From assembly GCA_020073665.1 (NCBI GenBank), contig JAIQEU010000006.1:62001-126000 (forward strand): 64,000 nucleotides of DNA. The letters run 5' to 3'. The notes under the pieces are model-generated. The model saw nothing but the letters and a program-made list of their open reading frames with translations. It had not been told where the DNA came from and ran no database searches. Positions 1 through 8,331 of the stretch are shown piece by piece; the stretch's first letter is position 1, and each line of letters opens with the position of its first letter. Made by a program: the position numbers and the translations under genes. This DNA is from Terriglobia bacterium. GTDB taxonomy: Bacteria; Acidobacteriota; Terriglobia; Terriglobales; Acidobacteriaceae.

Positions 1-17
1 GAATGGTGCTGAAAATC

Positions 18-54
18 AAAGGGCCATCATCCGTTTGCGGATAATGGCCCTTTT
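18..54 (-). terminator. Rho-independent terminator
   Basis: A 13-bp stem (21-33 against 38-50, one C-A mismatch) closes a 4-base loop. It is flanked by AAA on one side and TTTT on the other, so it could work in both directions. On the minus strand it lies just downstream of the small ORF at 83-199. Confidence 0.7.
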
Positions 55-82
55 CGAAAACTTTACAGTTGCGATGGCTACA

Positions 83-199
83 TCATCCGCTGAATCCTAA
101 GGGTGCAAGCACCAGGCCAAGAATGGCCACGCTAAGGGCGAGGAGACGCAGTCGCACCTCTCGTCTGATCCGCTTCGCGTTGCGCACCGATGGATTCAT
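83..199 (-). CDS. Possible small single-pass membrane protein (38 aa)
   Basis: This ATG-started frame encodes a basic N-terminal part (RNAKRIRREVRLR, from about residue 6) followed by one hydrophobic helix (LLALSVAILGLVLAPLGF) and then a stop. A basic stretch followed by a single helix is typical of small bacterial membrane proteins. A strong intrinsic terminator follows 29 bp after the stop, which supports a transcript ending here. No clear Shine-Dalgarno sequence is visible and I recognise no family. It could be a chance hydrophobic frame or the tail of a decayed gene; the overlapping plus-strand frame (69-326) is arginine-rich and looks non-coding. Confidence 0.28.
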   Translation of the reverse strand: MNPSVRNAKRIRREVRLRLLALSVAILGLVLAPLGFSG

Positions 200-497
200 A
201 TCCGTGAAAGCAGTCTCTGCAGGAATGTCGCTTACTTTAGACGATCAGCACAGGTCCGTCAACCATCAAGTTGGTGGGGCGACATTCAAATTAGTGCTTG
301 GCCGAATCAATATTCTCGATAGCTAAGAGCGGGAGGTTTGGTTCGATATCCCATGAGTCAGGGGTTGCACTTCCTCAGGTTGCGTCGCCCGATGCAGGCA
401 ACCGGCAGCGTACGATCCTTTGACATCTACACCCGCTAGGTCAAGGTAATCGGCTCCACCGCGCCACGGCAGAAGTTTCCTTTGCTTTTCGCCTGCC
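200..497. other. Intergenic region, no gene recognised
   Basis: I see no convincing ORF, RNA gene or repeat here. The stretch probably carries the promoter for the gene that starts at 498 and perhaps one for the minus-strand small ORF. Confidence 0.5.
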
Positions 498-2864
498 TTG
501 AATTTTAATGGTCATGCAGTGAGCGCGGGACAGCCACTCTCGATAACTATCCTCACATCCCTGAAGCTTCGGGCGATCCTGGTTCTCATCGGTTTCACGG
601 CCACCGTCGCGCAGATTGTTCTGATGCGCGAGCTGATGCTTATCTCTTATGGCAACGAGGTCTCGCTCGGAGTGATGCTGGCCAGCTGGCTTCTCTGGAC
701 TGCGATCGGCAGCAGCTTGCTCGGCCGGCTTGCGGCCCGAACATCGAAACCGACGCTGCTGATGGTAGCTTTACAGACGCTGCTAGCGCTCCTCTTTCCC
801 GCGACCGTCTTAGCGGTGCGCGCCAGCCGGAGCGTGGTTCACGCGCTTCCCGGAGAACTCCTCGGCCCCTGGCCGATCTTCCTTACCTGCTTGCTTACGC
901 TGAGCTGTTTCTGCGCCGCATCCGGCTGGGTGTTCGTCGCTGGAAGCCGGCTCCATGTCCATGAGTCCGGTTCATCGACTTCGGTCGCTGTCAATTCCGT
1001 ATATCTGCTCGAGGCTGCTGGATCGGCATTGGGGGGCATTCTAGCCGGCTTGATCCTGCTTCGCTCACTGAACTCCCTCCAGATTGCGTTCCTGGTGAGC
1101 ACGCTGAACTTCATGGCCGCCGCGACTCTCAGTCTGCGAAGACGATCGCATCAGTGGATCGCGGTCTCAGCCTTGCTGGTCGCCTGGGTACTTGTCGGCC
1201 TGCCGGAAGGCCGACGCTTGGAAACCGCCTCTCTGGCTCGCCTGTGGCCTGGCTTTCGCCTGGTGGACACTCGCAACTCCGTGTACGGCAATTTGGCGGT
1301 CCTGGAAGCAGGCGGAATCCGCAGTCTGGTTGAGAACGGGCTGTTGATGTTCAATGCGCCGGATCCCGCTACCGCAGAAGAAAGCGTGCACTTTGCCCTG
1401 CTCGAGCATCCCGCTCCCCGGAGCCTGCTTCTCATCGGCGGCGGCGCTGGCGGAAGCCTGCTGCAAGCGCTGCAGCATCCCAGTCTTGAGCGGGTGGATT
1501 ACGTTGAGCTCGATCCCACCGTGATCGAGCTCGCACAGCAATATTTCCGGGAACAGTGGGCGGCCGCGCAAGCCGATCCGCGCGTACATGTTCACCATGC
1601 CGACGGGCGGTTGTTCCTGAAAACCACCGACCAGGCGTTTGATGTAATCATTGTCAATCTGCCTGCTCCGCAGACCGCCCAGTTGAACCGCTTCTATACC
1701 TCGGATTTCTTTCGCGAAGCGGCGGAGAAGCTTGCGGACGGAGGAGTGTTCTCGTTTCAGCTGCACGCTGCGGAAGAGTACCTGAGTCCCGACCTGAGTG
1801 CCTTCCTGCGCTGCGTGGTTAAATCGCTGCAGGAAGCATTTCCGGTAGTACGAACAATCCCCGGCGACACCGTACATTTCTTTGCCGCAAAGAGGGAGGG
1901 TGTGCTGGCGGCCGATCCCATCGAGTTGCTGTCTCGCTTGCGATCCCGGCACCTGCAAACCAGCTACGTCCGCGAATACTACATCCCCTTTCGCGTGATG
2001 CCCGACCGGGTGGCCGATCTCGAGCAGAAAATCCATCCTGGGCCCGACACGCCCGTCAACCGTGACCTGGCGCCGATCGCGTACTACTTCGACGTTGCCC
2101 TGTGGAGCACGCAGTTCAATCGCGAATATCAATACATCTTCGAGTCTATAGCCAAGGTGCGATTTGGGCGGTTGGTGGCGCTGGCAGCTGCACTACTCTT
2201 CGCCATGGCCATGTTCATTTGCTGCTGGGCGCAGCCCACCGGCCAGGTGCGCGCGAGTGCGGGTTTCTGCATCGCTCTCGCAGGTCTGACCATGATCAGC
2301 CTTGAGGTGCTGCTCCTGTTGGGCTTTCAAGCCATCTATGGATACATTTACCACGAACTCGCGATCCTGATTGCACTGTTCATGACGGGCATGGCCCTGG
2401 GCAGCTGGTGGCGTTTGCGTTCGGCCACCCGCTTGGCACGCGCGCTGACTTCGCGTGCAGGTTTAATGCAGTTAGCGGGTCTCCAGGTTCTGGCTGCGAT
2501 GTCTCCAGTTTTGCTGTATCTCTTGTTAAGTTCTCTCGCTGGAATCAGAAGCTCGGGCATACTGGCCTTCGTGAGTCAGATTGTCTTTCCGGCAATGGCT
2601 CTGCTGGCGGGCCTGCTCGGAGGATATGAGTTTGCGCTTGCCACAGAGGTCTTCTTTGCAGGCTCACCAGCACCGCAGGCAAATATGGGGATGTTGTACG
2701 GGATCGATCTGCTGGGAGCGTGCGTCGGCACCCTGGTGTTGAGTGCGTTTCTGCTCCCGCTCTTTGGTTTTCTCAGGGCAGCTATATTTATCGCGGTGGT
2801 GAACCTGGCACCCGCTGTCCTGGCCGTGTGGGTGAGTCGGTCCAAACTGGAATCTCTGGCGTGA
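498..2864 (+). CDS. Membrane-embedded spermidine-synthase-like protein
   Basis: The 788-residue protein has hydrophobic helices at about 25-235, a class I methyltransferase/aminopropyltransferase fold at about 255-470, and more helices from about 555 to the end. The nucleotide-binding loop (LLIGGGAGGS, about 311-320) and the acidic ribose-binding strand (VELDP, about 336-340) are clear. The position that normally holds the aminopropyltransferase general-base Asp is Asn (VIIVNLPAP, N387), so classical spermidine synthesis is doubtful. Membrane-fused spermidine-synthase-like proteins are common, but their function is mostly unknown. The annotated start is TTG at 498; GTG at 519 is an alternative in the same frame. 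The 3' end overlaps the convergent gene at 2788-4380 by 77 nt. Confidence 0.82.
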   Translation: MNFNGHAVSAGQPLSITILTSLKLRAILVLIGFTATVAQIVLMRELMLISYGNEVSLGVMLASWLLWTAIGSSLLGRLAARTSKPTLLMVALQTLLALLFPATVLAVRASRSVVHALPGELLGPWPIFLTCLLTLSCFCAASGWVFVAGSRLHVHESGSSTSVAVNSVYLLEAAGSALGGILAGLILLRSLNSLQIAFLVSTLNFMAAATLSLRRRSHQWIAVSALLVAWVLVGLPEGRRLETASLARLWPGFRLVDTRNSVYGNLAVLEAGGIRSLVENGLLMFNAPDPATAEESVHFALLEHPAPRSLLLIGGGAGGSLLQALQHPSLERVDYVELDPTVIELAQQYFREQWAAAQADPRVHVHHADGRLFLKTTDQAFDVIIVNLPAPQTAQLNRFYTSDFFREAAEKLADGGVFSFQLHAAEEYLSPDLSAFLRCVVKSLQEAFPVVRTIPGDTVHFFAAKREGVLAADPIELLSRLRSRHLQTSYVREYYIPFRVMPDRVADLEQKIHPGPDTPVNRDLAPIAYYFDVALWSTQFNREYQYIFESIAKVRFGRLVALAAALLFAMAMFICCWAQPTGQVRASAGFCIALAGLTMISLEVLLLLGFQAIYGYIYHELAILIALFMTGMALGSWWRLRSATRLARALTSRAGLMQLAGLQVLAAMSPVLLYLLLSSLAGIRSSGILAFVSQIVFPAMALLAGLLGGYEFALATEVFFAGSPAPQANMGMLYGIDLLGACVGTLVLSAFLLPLFGFLRAAIFIAVVNLAPAVLAVWVSRSKLESLA

Positions 2865-4380
2865 GGGCGCGCGAGGCCTCGGATTCCCCGAATACGACAG
2901 CCGTGAACATGAAAAGGTCTGCGTCTTTGTCGCGCCAGGCTTTGGCCGGCAATCCTGCCTTCATCGCGGTCTCGTCCAAAAGAGTGTTTCGATCCCAGTG
3001 TTGCTCGAGCGCGACTTGGGGAAGCAACACCCCGCGGTAGCGGCCCTTCTTGATCATGAGCCCATGCTCTCCTACCTTGATGCGATTTAGGTCCATCACC
3101 CGCCGCATGGGCGACAGGACGGAAATCTCGTACTTCAACTGGGGTAATTCGCTGACCGTCACCGGCCGGAAGCGCGTGTCCTGTAACGCGGCAAACCCGG
3201 CCACATCTCGGACCGTCTGTGCCAGAGGTTGTATGGCTGCCATGTACCCGATGCAACCACGAAGGTCGCCATTTTCCTTGAGGGTGACGAAGGCTCCGCG
3301 GTCTCGCATCAAGCTCGGAGGCAGGTTCGCGGGAAGCTCATAGAGTTTGTTGTCCTTCACCGCAGACTCGACGGATTTCCTGGCTATGTCCAACAGTTGC
3401 CGCCTCTCGCCTGAGGTTAGGGAGAACTTCGGAGTTTCTGTGCCTCGACCCTCGTCCTGAAACAACGCCACCGCGCTGTAACCGACAACGCGGCCCCGGT
3501 CGCCCGTCACATCGCCCGAGTTGGCATACTTGATCACCTGGGCGCGCGTAGCGCCAAGTCGCTCGGCGGCAATCATCGCGGCCACGATGGGGCCACCCCC
3601 ACAGGCTTCCCACGTCCGGTTTTGGAAGTTGTCAGAGAGCGTGAGGTAATCCCATTCCCCTACCGCGTTCAGGGTCTTGCCGTCCAGAGCGACGGCTTGC
3701 TCGTAGGGGTGGTAATGAGACAGGTCGGAACTGGCCACAATCAGTGTATCCGTCCCGCGAATGAGTTCTGCGAGTGCGACTCCCAGGGCGCGGCTCGCTT
3801 CATAGCTCTGCTCTCCCATGATGATGGGCACGAGTTCGAAATCCGAGAGCGTCCGCTGCAGGAACGGCAGTTGTACTTCGAGAGAGTGTTCCGCCCCGTC
3901 TGGAGAAGGAACATGGCCACGGCTGGAGAGTTTGAATTCCGGGTTGGAGCGCGCCAGCTTCCGGGCGAACTCCTTGTCCACGGCGATTGTTCCGAGGGGA
4001 GTAGCATAAGCGTCGCCCTCGTAGACCGAGGCAAACGGGAACGCCTCATAGTGGGAAGGTGCGATCACGACCACTCGATGCGTTGGCCGACCTTTCAATA
4101 AAGCATAGCTATGCGCCGCTACCGCGCCGGAAAAGGGGTAGCCCGCGTGGGGTGCGATCAACGCAATGATGTGCCCTTTCTGCGCGGGCACACCGGCTCG
4201 AGCTAGGAACCCATCCACGGTGGCTGCCAGTTCCTTGGGGTCTGCAGGATAAAAAGTTCCCGCCACGGCTGCTTGCCGGACCTGCTCGCCCGGTCCCGCT
4301 CGCGGGCTCTTGGCAATCACTGTCCATGCTGCCAACAAGGAAATCGCGATCAGCAGCGTGACTCTGATTCTGGCACTCAT
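2788..4380 (-). CDS. amrB/amrA: AmmeMemoRadiSam fusion: Memo (AmrB) + AMMECR1 (AmrA), exported-type
   Basis: The 530-residue protein joins a Memo domain (about 35-310) to an AMMECR1 domain (about 322-500). Memo metal-site candidates are H78 in APHAGYPFSG, H110 in APSH, H222 in SSDLSHYH and C260 in the CGGG segment. AMMECR1 shows its hallmark LRGCIGYM (about 373-380). Family knowledge: Memo is a metal-binding dioxygenase-like fold and, with AMMECR1 and a radical SAM enzyme, forms the AmmeMemoRadiSam system of unsettled function. The first 23 residues (MSARIRVTLLIAISLLAAWT) look like a signal peptide or membrane anchor, which is unusual. The radical SAM partner ends 24 nt upstream on the same strand, so the two form one operon. 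The C-terminal tail is encoded in the overlap with the convergent gene. Confidence 0.9.
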   Translation of the reverse strand: MSARIRVTLLIAISLLAAWTVIAKSPRAGPGEQVRQAAVAGTFYPADPKELAATVDGFLARAGVPAQKGHIIALIAPHAGYPFSGAVAAHSYALLKGRPTHRVVVIAPSHYEAFPFASVYEGDAYATPLGTIAVDKEFARKLARSNPEFKLSSRGHVPSPDGAEHSLEVQLPFLQRTLSDFELVPIIMGEQSYEASRALGVALAELIRGTDTLIVASSDLSHYHPYEQAVALDGKTLNAVGEWDYLTLSDNFQNRTWEACGGGPIVAAMIAAERLGATRAQVIKYANSGDVTGDRGRVVGYSAVALFQDEGRGTETPKFSLTSGERRQLLDIARKSVESAVKDNKLYELPANLPPSLMRDRGAFVTLKENGDLRGCIGYMAAIQPLAQTVRDVAGFAALQDTRFRPVTVSELPQLKYEISVLSPMRRVMDLNRIKVGEHGLMIKKGRYRGVLLPQVALEQHWDRNTLLDETAMKAGLPAKAWRDKDADLFMFTAVVFGESEASRALTPEIPVWTDSPTRPGQRVPGSPPR

Positions 4381-4404
4381 AGAAACTCCGATCCCCTCGC
4401 CTCC

Positions 4405-5673
4405 TCAACTCCAAACACCCGGAATCACATGTTGGCAATACTCGCACTTTCCTTTGCGAATATGGTTCTGCGTGATCGTGAACCCAGCGCGCTCGATGAG
4501 CAGGCGGCGACACTTGGGGCAGCGCGTGTTCTCGGCGGGATGCCCGGGCACATTCCCGATATATGTGAACTGCAATCCTTCGGCGTCAGCGATCGCTTTG
4601 GCCCGTTCCAGGGTTTCGACCGGCGTAGGAGGCAGGTTTTTCAGCAAGTACAACGGATGAAAGCGCGTGAAGTGGATCGGAACATCAGTTCCCAGATTGG
4701 TTTTGATCCATCGCGCAAGATCGCGAAATTCGGTATCGCTGTCATTCAGTGTCGGAACGACCAGGTGCACGATCTCCATCCACTTGGCTTCCTTGCGGGT
4801 TGTGACCAGCGTATCCAGTACAGGCTGAAGTTCGGCATTCACCACCTCGCGGTAGTACTTCGCGGAGAATGCCTTCAGATCGATCTTGATGGCATCAACG
4901 TGCCGGCAGAGCCGTTTCAGCGGTTCTTGCTGAATAAAGCCGTTCGACACCACGACGGCCTTCGTTCCTTGCGCCCGGGCCGCGTCCGCAGCGTCGGTCA
5001 CAAACTCGTTGAACACGGTCGGCTCGCTGTACGTGAAAGCTACCGCCGGACACTGGTTCTGTTTCGCCAGCGCCGCCACGTCTGCGGGCGGCATATACCG
5101 GGCCGGCAGATCCTCCGGCATGGCCTGCGAGATTTCCCAGTTCTGGCAAAATTTGCAGTTCACGTTGCATCCGGCCGTGGCTACGGAGAACGCCAGAATG
5201 CCTGGATGGAAATGGAAGAATGGCTTCTTCTCGATCGGGTCGATATGAGCCGCACACACCCGCGAGTGGACCAGCGAATAGTAGGTCCCACCCCGGTTTT
5301 CGCGGACACGACAATGCCCGCGCTGCCGGTCTCCAACCACGCAGCCGCGCGGACACATCTTGCACCGGACGTTCTTTCCCGGCAGCTTTTCGTAGAATCT
5401 GGCCTCCACGCGAAAACGGGCATCATCTTCTGGCAGGGAGGGCGCCCCGAGAGCAACCGCCGGGCTGGTGTGAAGGCAGGCTGCGGCGCAAGCTGCTAGG
5501 CAGGGAAGCGTGGTGGCCTTCAAGAACGTTCTGCGATCCGGCGGTGGGCTAGTGATCGCCGATTGTGGGATGGAAAATCCCAGATCGGAACCGCGATCCA
5601 TGGACTCATGCTCTTGGTGAAGACCCTGCAGCAAGGAGCGGCACAGGGCGCGGGTGGCATTCGCGGTGTCCAT
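4405..5673 (-). CDS. amrS: AmmeMemoRadiSam system radical SAM enzyme
   Basis: The 422-residue protein carries the radical SAM cluster motif CNVNCKFC (C169, C173, C176), which binds the [4Fe-4S]-AdoMet centre. Before it lies a family-typical Cys region, CKMCPRGC (about 104-111) with further Cys to about 121. A zinc-ribbon-like C-terminus (CPKC, then CEYC) follows. An upstream twin-arginine-like segment (DRRTFLKA, about 46-53) and the hydrophobic, Cys-rich LPCLAACAAACL suggest Tat export or a lipoprotein, although radical SAM enzymes are normally cytoplasmic. The ATG at 5673 is preceded by GGAGGTG at good spacing, which supports this start; ATG at 5601 would put the twin arginines nearer the N-terminus. 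It is the first gene of the operon with the fused Memo-AMMECR1 gene. Confidence 0.92.
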   Translation of the reverse strand: MDTANATRALCRSLLQGLHQEHESMDRGSDLGFSIPQSAITSPPPDRRTFLKATTLPCLAACAAACLHTSPAVALGAPSLPEDDARFRVEARFYEKLPGKNVRCKMCPRGCVVGDRQRGHCRVRENRGGTYYSLVHSRVCAAHIDPIEKKPFFHFHPGILAFSVATAGCNVNCKFCQNWEISQAMPEDLPARYMPPADVAALAKQNQCPAVAFTYSEPTVFNEFVTDAADAARAQGTKAVVVSNGFIQQEPLKRLCRHVDAIKIDLKAFSAKYYREVVNAELQPVLDTLVTTRKEAKWMEIVHLVVPTLNDSDTEFRDLARWIKTNLGTDVPIHFTRFHPLYLLKNLPPTPVETLERAKAIADAEGLQFTYIGNVPGHPAENTRCPKCRRLLIERAGFTITQNHIRKGKCEYCQHVIPGVWS

Positions 5674-5970
5674 GAGTCCACCTCCGCGCGAAACAATTAC
5701 TTATATTCTTTTACCACTTGGCGACCGGATTTGCAGTGACAGAAACGGTATCGCCTGCGCAGGGCTATCCCAACAATGCGCCCGGCACGCGGAGAGTTCT
5801 GTCTTGAGCATCAGATCTATCCTGACTCTGCGTGACAGCGAGAACCTGAAAGACAAGTTTGAATCCCGCGACGTAACCACAAGTCATAGGACAACGTGAC
5901 TTATGTCACAGCCGTTTGCCGCCTGGGCACATAACGTTAGCTGTGGGCATGTCGGTCACGGGGCGGAACC
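5674..5970. other. Divergent intergenic region with promoters
   Basis: This 297-bp gap separates the AmmeMemoRadiSam operon (minus) from the eight-gene electron-transfer operon (plus). Apart from the CRP-type palindrome at 5895-5910, I see only AT-rich promoter-like sequence near 5695-5720. No ORF is supported. Confidence 0.5.
5895..5910. promoter_or_regulatory. CRP/FNR-superfamily operator (CGTGA-N6-TCACA)
   Basis: CGTGA CTTATG TCACA matches the CRP consensus TGTGA-N6-TCACA at nine of ten positions and contains a perfect GTGAC-N4-GTCAC palindrome. It lies 60 bp before the GTG start of the Fe-S flavoprotein that opens the electron-transfer operon. Similar sites precede three other operons in the window. 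Confidence 0.6.
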
Positions 5971-7869
5971 GTGGATGAACCACGCTACAAGGTCCGAGTA
6001 GCGGACCGTGAGTACTGGCGCGAACAGATCAAGTGTCAGTATGCCTGTCCGGTGCACACCGATGCGCGCGGCTATATCCGTGCAATTGCCACAGGGGATT
6101 ACGAACAAGCGTATCTGATTGCCCGCGGCCCGAACCCCCTGGCCTCCTTGTGTGGACGCATCTGCGGCGCACCGTGCGAGGCGGCTTGCCGTCGGGGGAC
6201 CATCGATCAACCGATTTCCATCCGTGCGCTCAAGCGCTTTGTTTGCGAGAAGTTCGGCAGTGATGTTCGCCGTGATCCAGGCTACGAGCTGTTCCCCTAC
6301 CTGAAGAGCAAGAACGAACCGCGCCAGTGTGACGATCTCGATGAACTCAGCCACTTGCTGGAGTTTCTCGCGAACGCCGAGTTTCCCAAGCCCACAGGAG
6401 AGCGGATCGCGATTATCGGCTCCGGACCAGCGGGGCTAGCTGCCGGGCATGACCTTGCCCTGATGGGGTTCCGTCCCACGATCTTTGAGATGGAGCCGCA
6501 GCCCGCTGGCATGCTCTACACCGGCGTCCCCGGCTATCGCTTGCCGCGTGAGCTGATCCGTGCAGAAGTCGCGGTGATTCAGTCCCTCGGCGTCGAGATT
6601 CGTTGCAACATTCAGGTTGGGAAAAATGTCAGCTTTGCCGATCTTCGCCGGGAGTTTGCCGCCGTCATCATCGCCTGTGGCGCCAAGCGCTCGCGGGCGC
6701 TGCCGATTCCCAACGCCGACGCCATCGGCGTGATGGGCGGCGTCGATTTTCTGCGGGATGTATCGCTGGGCAAGGAAGTTTCGCTGGGGCAGCGAGTGAT
6801 CGTGATCGGTGGAGGCAACGTTGCCTATGACGTTGCCCGTACGGTCCTGCGCCAGGAGGAATACGACGTGTCGCGCACCGCAGCCCGCATCGCCGGTGTG
6901 CGGCAGGTGAACCTGGTCTGCCTGGAGTCGCTCGAGGAAATGCCGGCCGATACCGTGGAAATCCTCGAAGGCCAGGAAGAGGGAGTCACCCGCCACAACA
7001 GTTGGGGGCCCAAAGAGGTACTGGTAGACGAGCGGAATGGTCAGAAGTTCGTGCGCGGAGTCAAATTCGTGCGTTGTACCCAGGTGTATGACGAAAATAA
7101 GCGCTTCGCTCCGAAGTTTGATGAGTCCGTCAAAACCCAGATCGAGGGTGACACGGTGCTTCTTTCCGTTGGGCAATCTGCCGATCTGAGCTTTATCGAT
7201 GCGCAACGCGATGGGATCGAGATGCGCTCGCTACAGCAGATCGTGAACGACCCGGCAACCTGCACGACCTCGGCGCCGGGAGTCTTCATCGCCGGCGATA
7301 TCGCGTACGGGCCGCGGCTCATGATTCATGCCATTGCCAGCGGCAAGCAGGCGGCCCGCTCGGTCTATCGTTTTTTGCGCGGCAAAGAGATCGCGCCGGA
7401 AGAGGTCCAATTTCATTTCCCCGTTGAGCACTATCAGCGCGAAAAACACTACGAGCGCCGCTTGCGCCTGCACATCCCCACACTCTCTGCGGAAGAGCGC
7501 ATGAAAAGCCCAAACGCACTCGTCGAGATCGGCTACGCGGAAGAACAGGCTCGCGCAGAGGCCGGTCGCTGCCTCGATTGCGGCATCAACACCATCTTCG
7601 ACGGCGAGCGCTGCATTCTGTGTGGAGGCTGCGTGGATGTCTGTCCCACCGTCTGCCTGAAACTGGTGACGTTTGACCGGCTGACGCTTTTGCCAGAACT
7701 TGAGACAGCAGCTCGAGAGTTGGGCCTCGAACCCACTGATCTCTCCGCCATCATTAAAGACGAAGAACGCTGCATCCGCTGCGGCCTGTGTGCCCAGCGA
7801 TGTCCCACCACCGCCATCACCATGGAGAAGTTTAGTTTTGCCAAGGAGTGGAAGCCATGTCCCGTCTAG
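5971..7869 (+). CDS. GltD-like FAD/NAD(P) oxidoreductase with C-terminal 2[4Fe-4S] domain
   Basis: The 632-residue protein has the N-terminal Cys-rich Fe-S domain of the glutamate-synthase small-subunit family (about 20-95: CQYACPVH, CGRICGAPCEAAC). An FAD site follows (IIGSGPAGLAAG, about 148-159), then an NAD(P) site (IGGGNVAYD, about 277-285), and a C-terminal ferredoxin segment with CILCGGCVDVCP and CIRCGLCAQRCP. It should pass electrons between NAD(P)H or ferredoxin and another carrier. As the first gene before Rieske and cytochrome b, it is a candidate electron entry or exit module of that complex; this role is inferred. No large GOGAT subunit is nearby, so glutamate synthase is unlikely. 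The start is GTG, and the gene overlaps the Rieske gene by 13 nt. Confidence 0.85.
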   Translation: MDEPRYKVRVADREYWREQIKCQYACPVHTDARGYIRAIATGDYEQAYLIARGPNPLASLCGRICGAPCEAACRRGTIDQPISIRALKRFVCEKFGSDVRRDPGYELFPYLKSKNEPRQCDDLDELSHLLEFLANAEFPKPTGERIAIIGSGPAGLAAGHDLALMGFRPTIFEMEPQPAGMLYTGVPGYRLPRELIRAEVAVIQSLGVEIRCNIQVGKNVSFADLRREFAAVIIACGAKRSRALPIPNADAIGVMGGVDFLRDVSLGKEVSLGQRVIVIGGGNVAYDVARTVLRQEEYDVSRTAARIAGVRQVNLVCLESLEEMPADTVEILEGQEEGVTRHNSWGPKEVLVDERNGQKFVRGVKFVRCTQVYDENKRFAPKFDESVKTQIEGDTVLLSVGQSADLSFIDAQRDGIEMRSLQQIVNDPATCTTSAPGVFIAGDIAYGPRLMIHAIASGKQAARSVYRFLRGKEIAPEEVQFHFPVEHYQREKHYERRLRLHIPTLSAEERMKSPNALVEIGYAEEQARAEAGRCLDCGINTIFDGERCILCGGCVDVCPTVCLKLVTFDRLTLLPELETAARELGLEPTDLSAIIKDEERCIRCGLCAQRCPTTAITMEKFSFAKEWKPCPV

Positions 7870-8321
7870 ATCCGCCCCGCATCAACCGGCGCAGCTTTCT
7901 GAGTCTCGCGTCGCTGGGAAGTTTCTTTGCGGCTCTGGGCACGGCCGCTGCCGGAATCTTCCGACTCCCCAACCCAGCAGTGTTGCCCGGCCCGGTGCGC
8001 CGCTTCAAACTTGGTCCGCCGGAGCAGTTTTCCGCTGGAAGTGAAACTGCTTTTGGCGAGCAGAACCTGGTGCTCTTCCGCGACGACGATGGTTTCTACG
8101 CGATTTCCAGCACATGTACGCACCTGGGCTGCACCGTCGCGCGGTCAAAGGATGGGTTCGCTTGTCCCTGTCATGGCTCACGTTTCGACAGCAAGGGCAG
8201 CGTGATTGGCGGACCAGCTCCGCGCCCTTTGCCCTGGCTGGAGGTCAGCCGCGCCGCCAACGGCGACCTGGTGGTAAATGCCGACAACGAGGTCCCGGAG
8301 GGCACGCGTTACCGCGTGTAG
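7857..8321 (+). CDS. Rieske [2Fe-2S] protein of a bc-type complex
   Basis: This 154-residue protein has a twin-arginine signal anchor (NRRSFLSLASLGSFFAALG) followed by a Rieske fold with both cluster-binding boxes, CTHLGC and CPCHGSRF (two Cys and two His in total). It would sit on the periplasmic face and move electrons from quinol at cytochrome b to a cytochrome c. ATG at 7857 is chosen because AAGGAG lies 8 nt upstream; an upstream in-frame GTG at 7848 has no such signal. Its place directly before cytochrome b fits a quinol:cytochrome c oxidoreductase. Confidence 0.94.
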   Translation: MSRLDPPRINRRSFLSLASLGSFFAALGTAAAGIFRLPNPAVLPGPVRRFKLGPPEQFSAGSETAFGEQNLVLFRDDDGFYAISSTCTHLGCTVARSKDGFACPCHGSRFDSKGSVIGGPAPRPLPWLEVSRAANGDLVVNADNEVPEGTRYRV

Positions 8322-8331
8322 GAGGTACACC

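Noticed and set aside
69-326. 85-residue plus-strand frame near the left end
   Set aside because: Arg/Ser-rich, no start signal and no family; the minus-strand small frame in the same place looks more protein-like.
4273-5499. 408-residue plus-strand frame
   Set aside because: It is antisense to the radical SAM gene, whose motifs and start signal are clear. The translated product is low-complexity and matches no family; it is a GC-rich shadow.
5971-7869. Glutamate synthase small subunit (gltD)
   Set aside because: No gltB is adjacent, and the C-terminal ferredoxin part and Rieske/cytochrome b context point to a different electron-transfer role.
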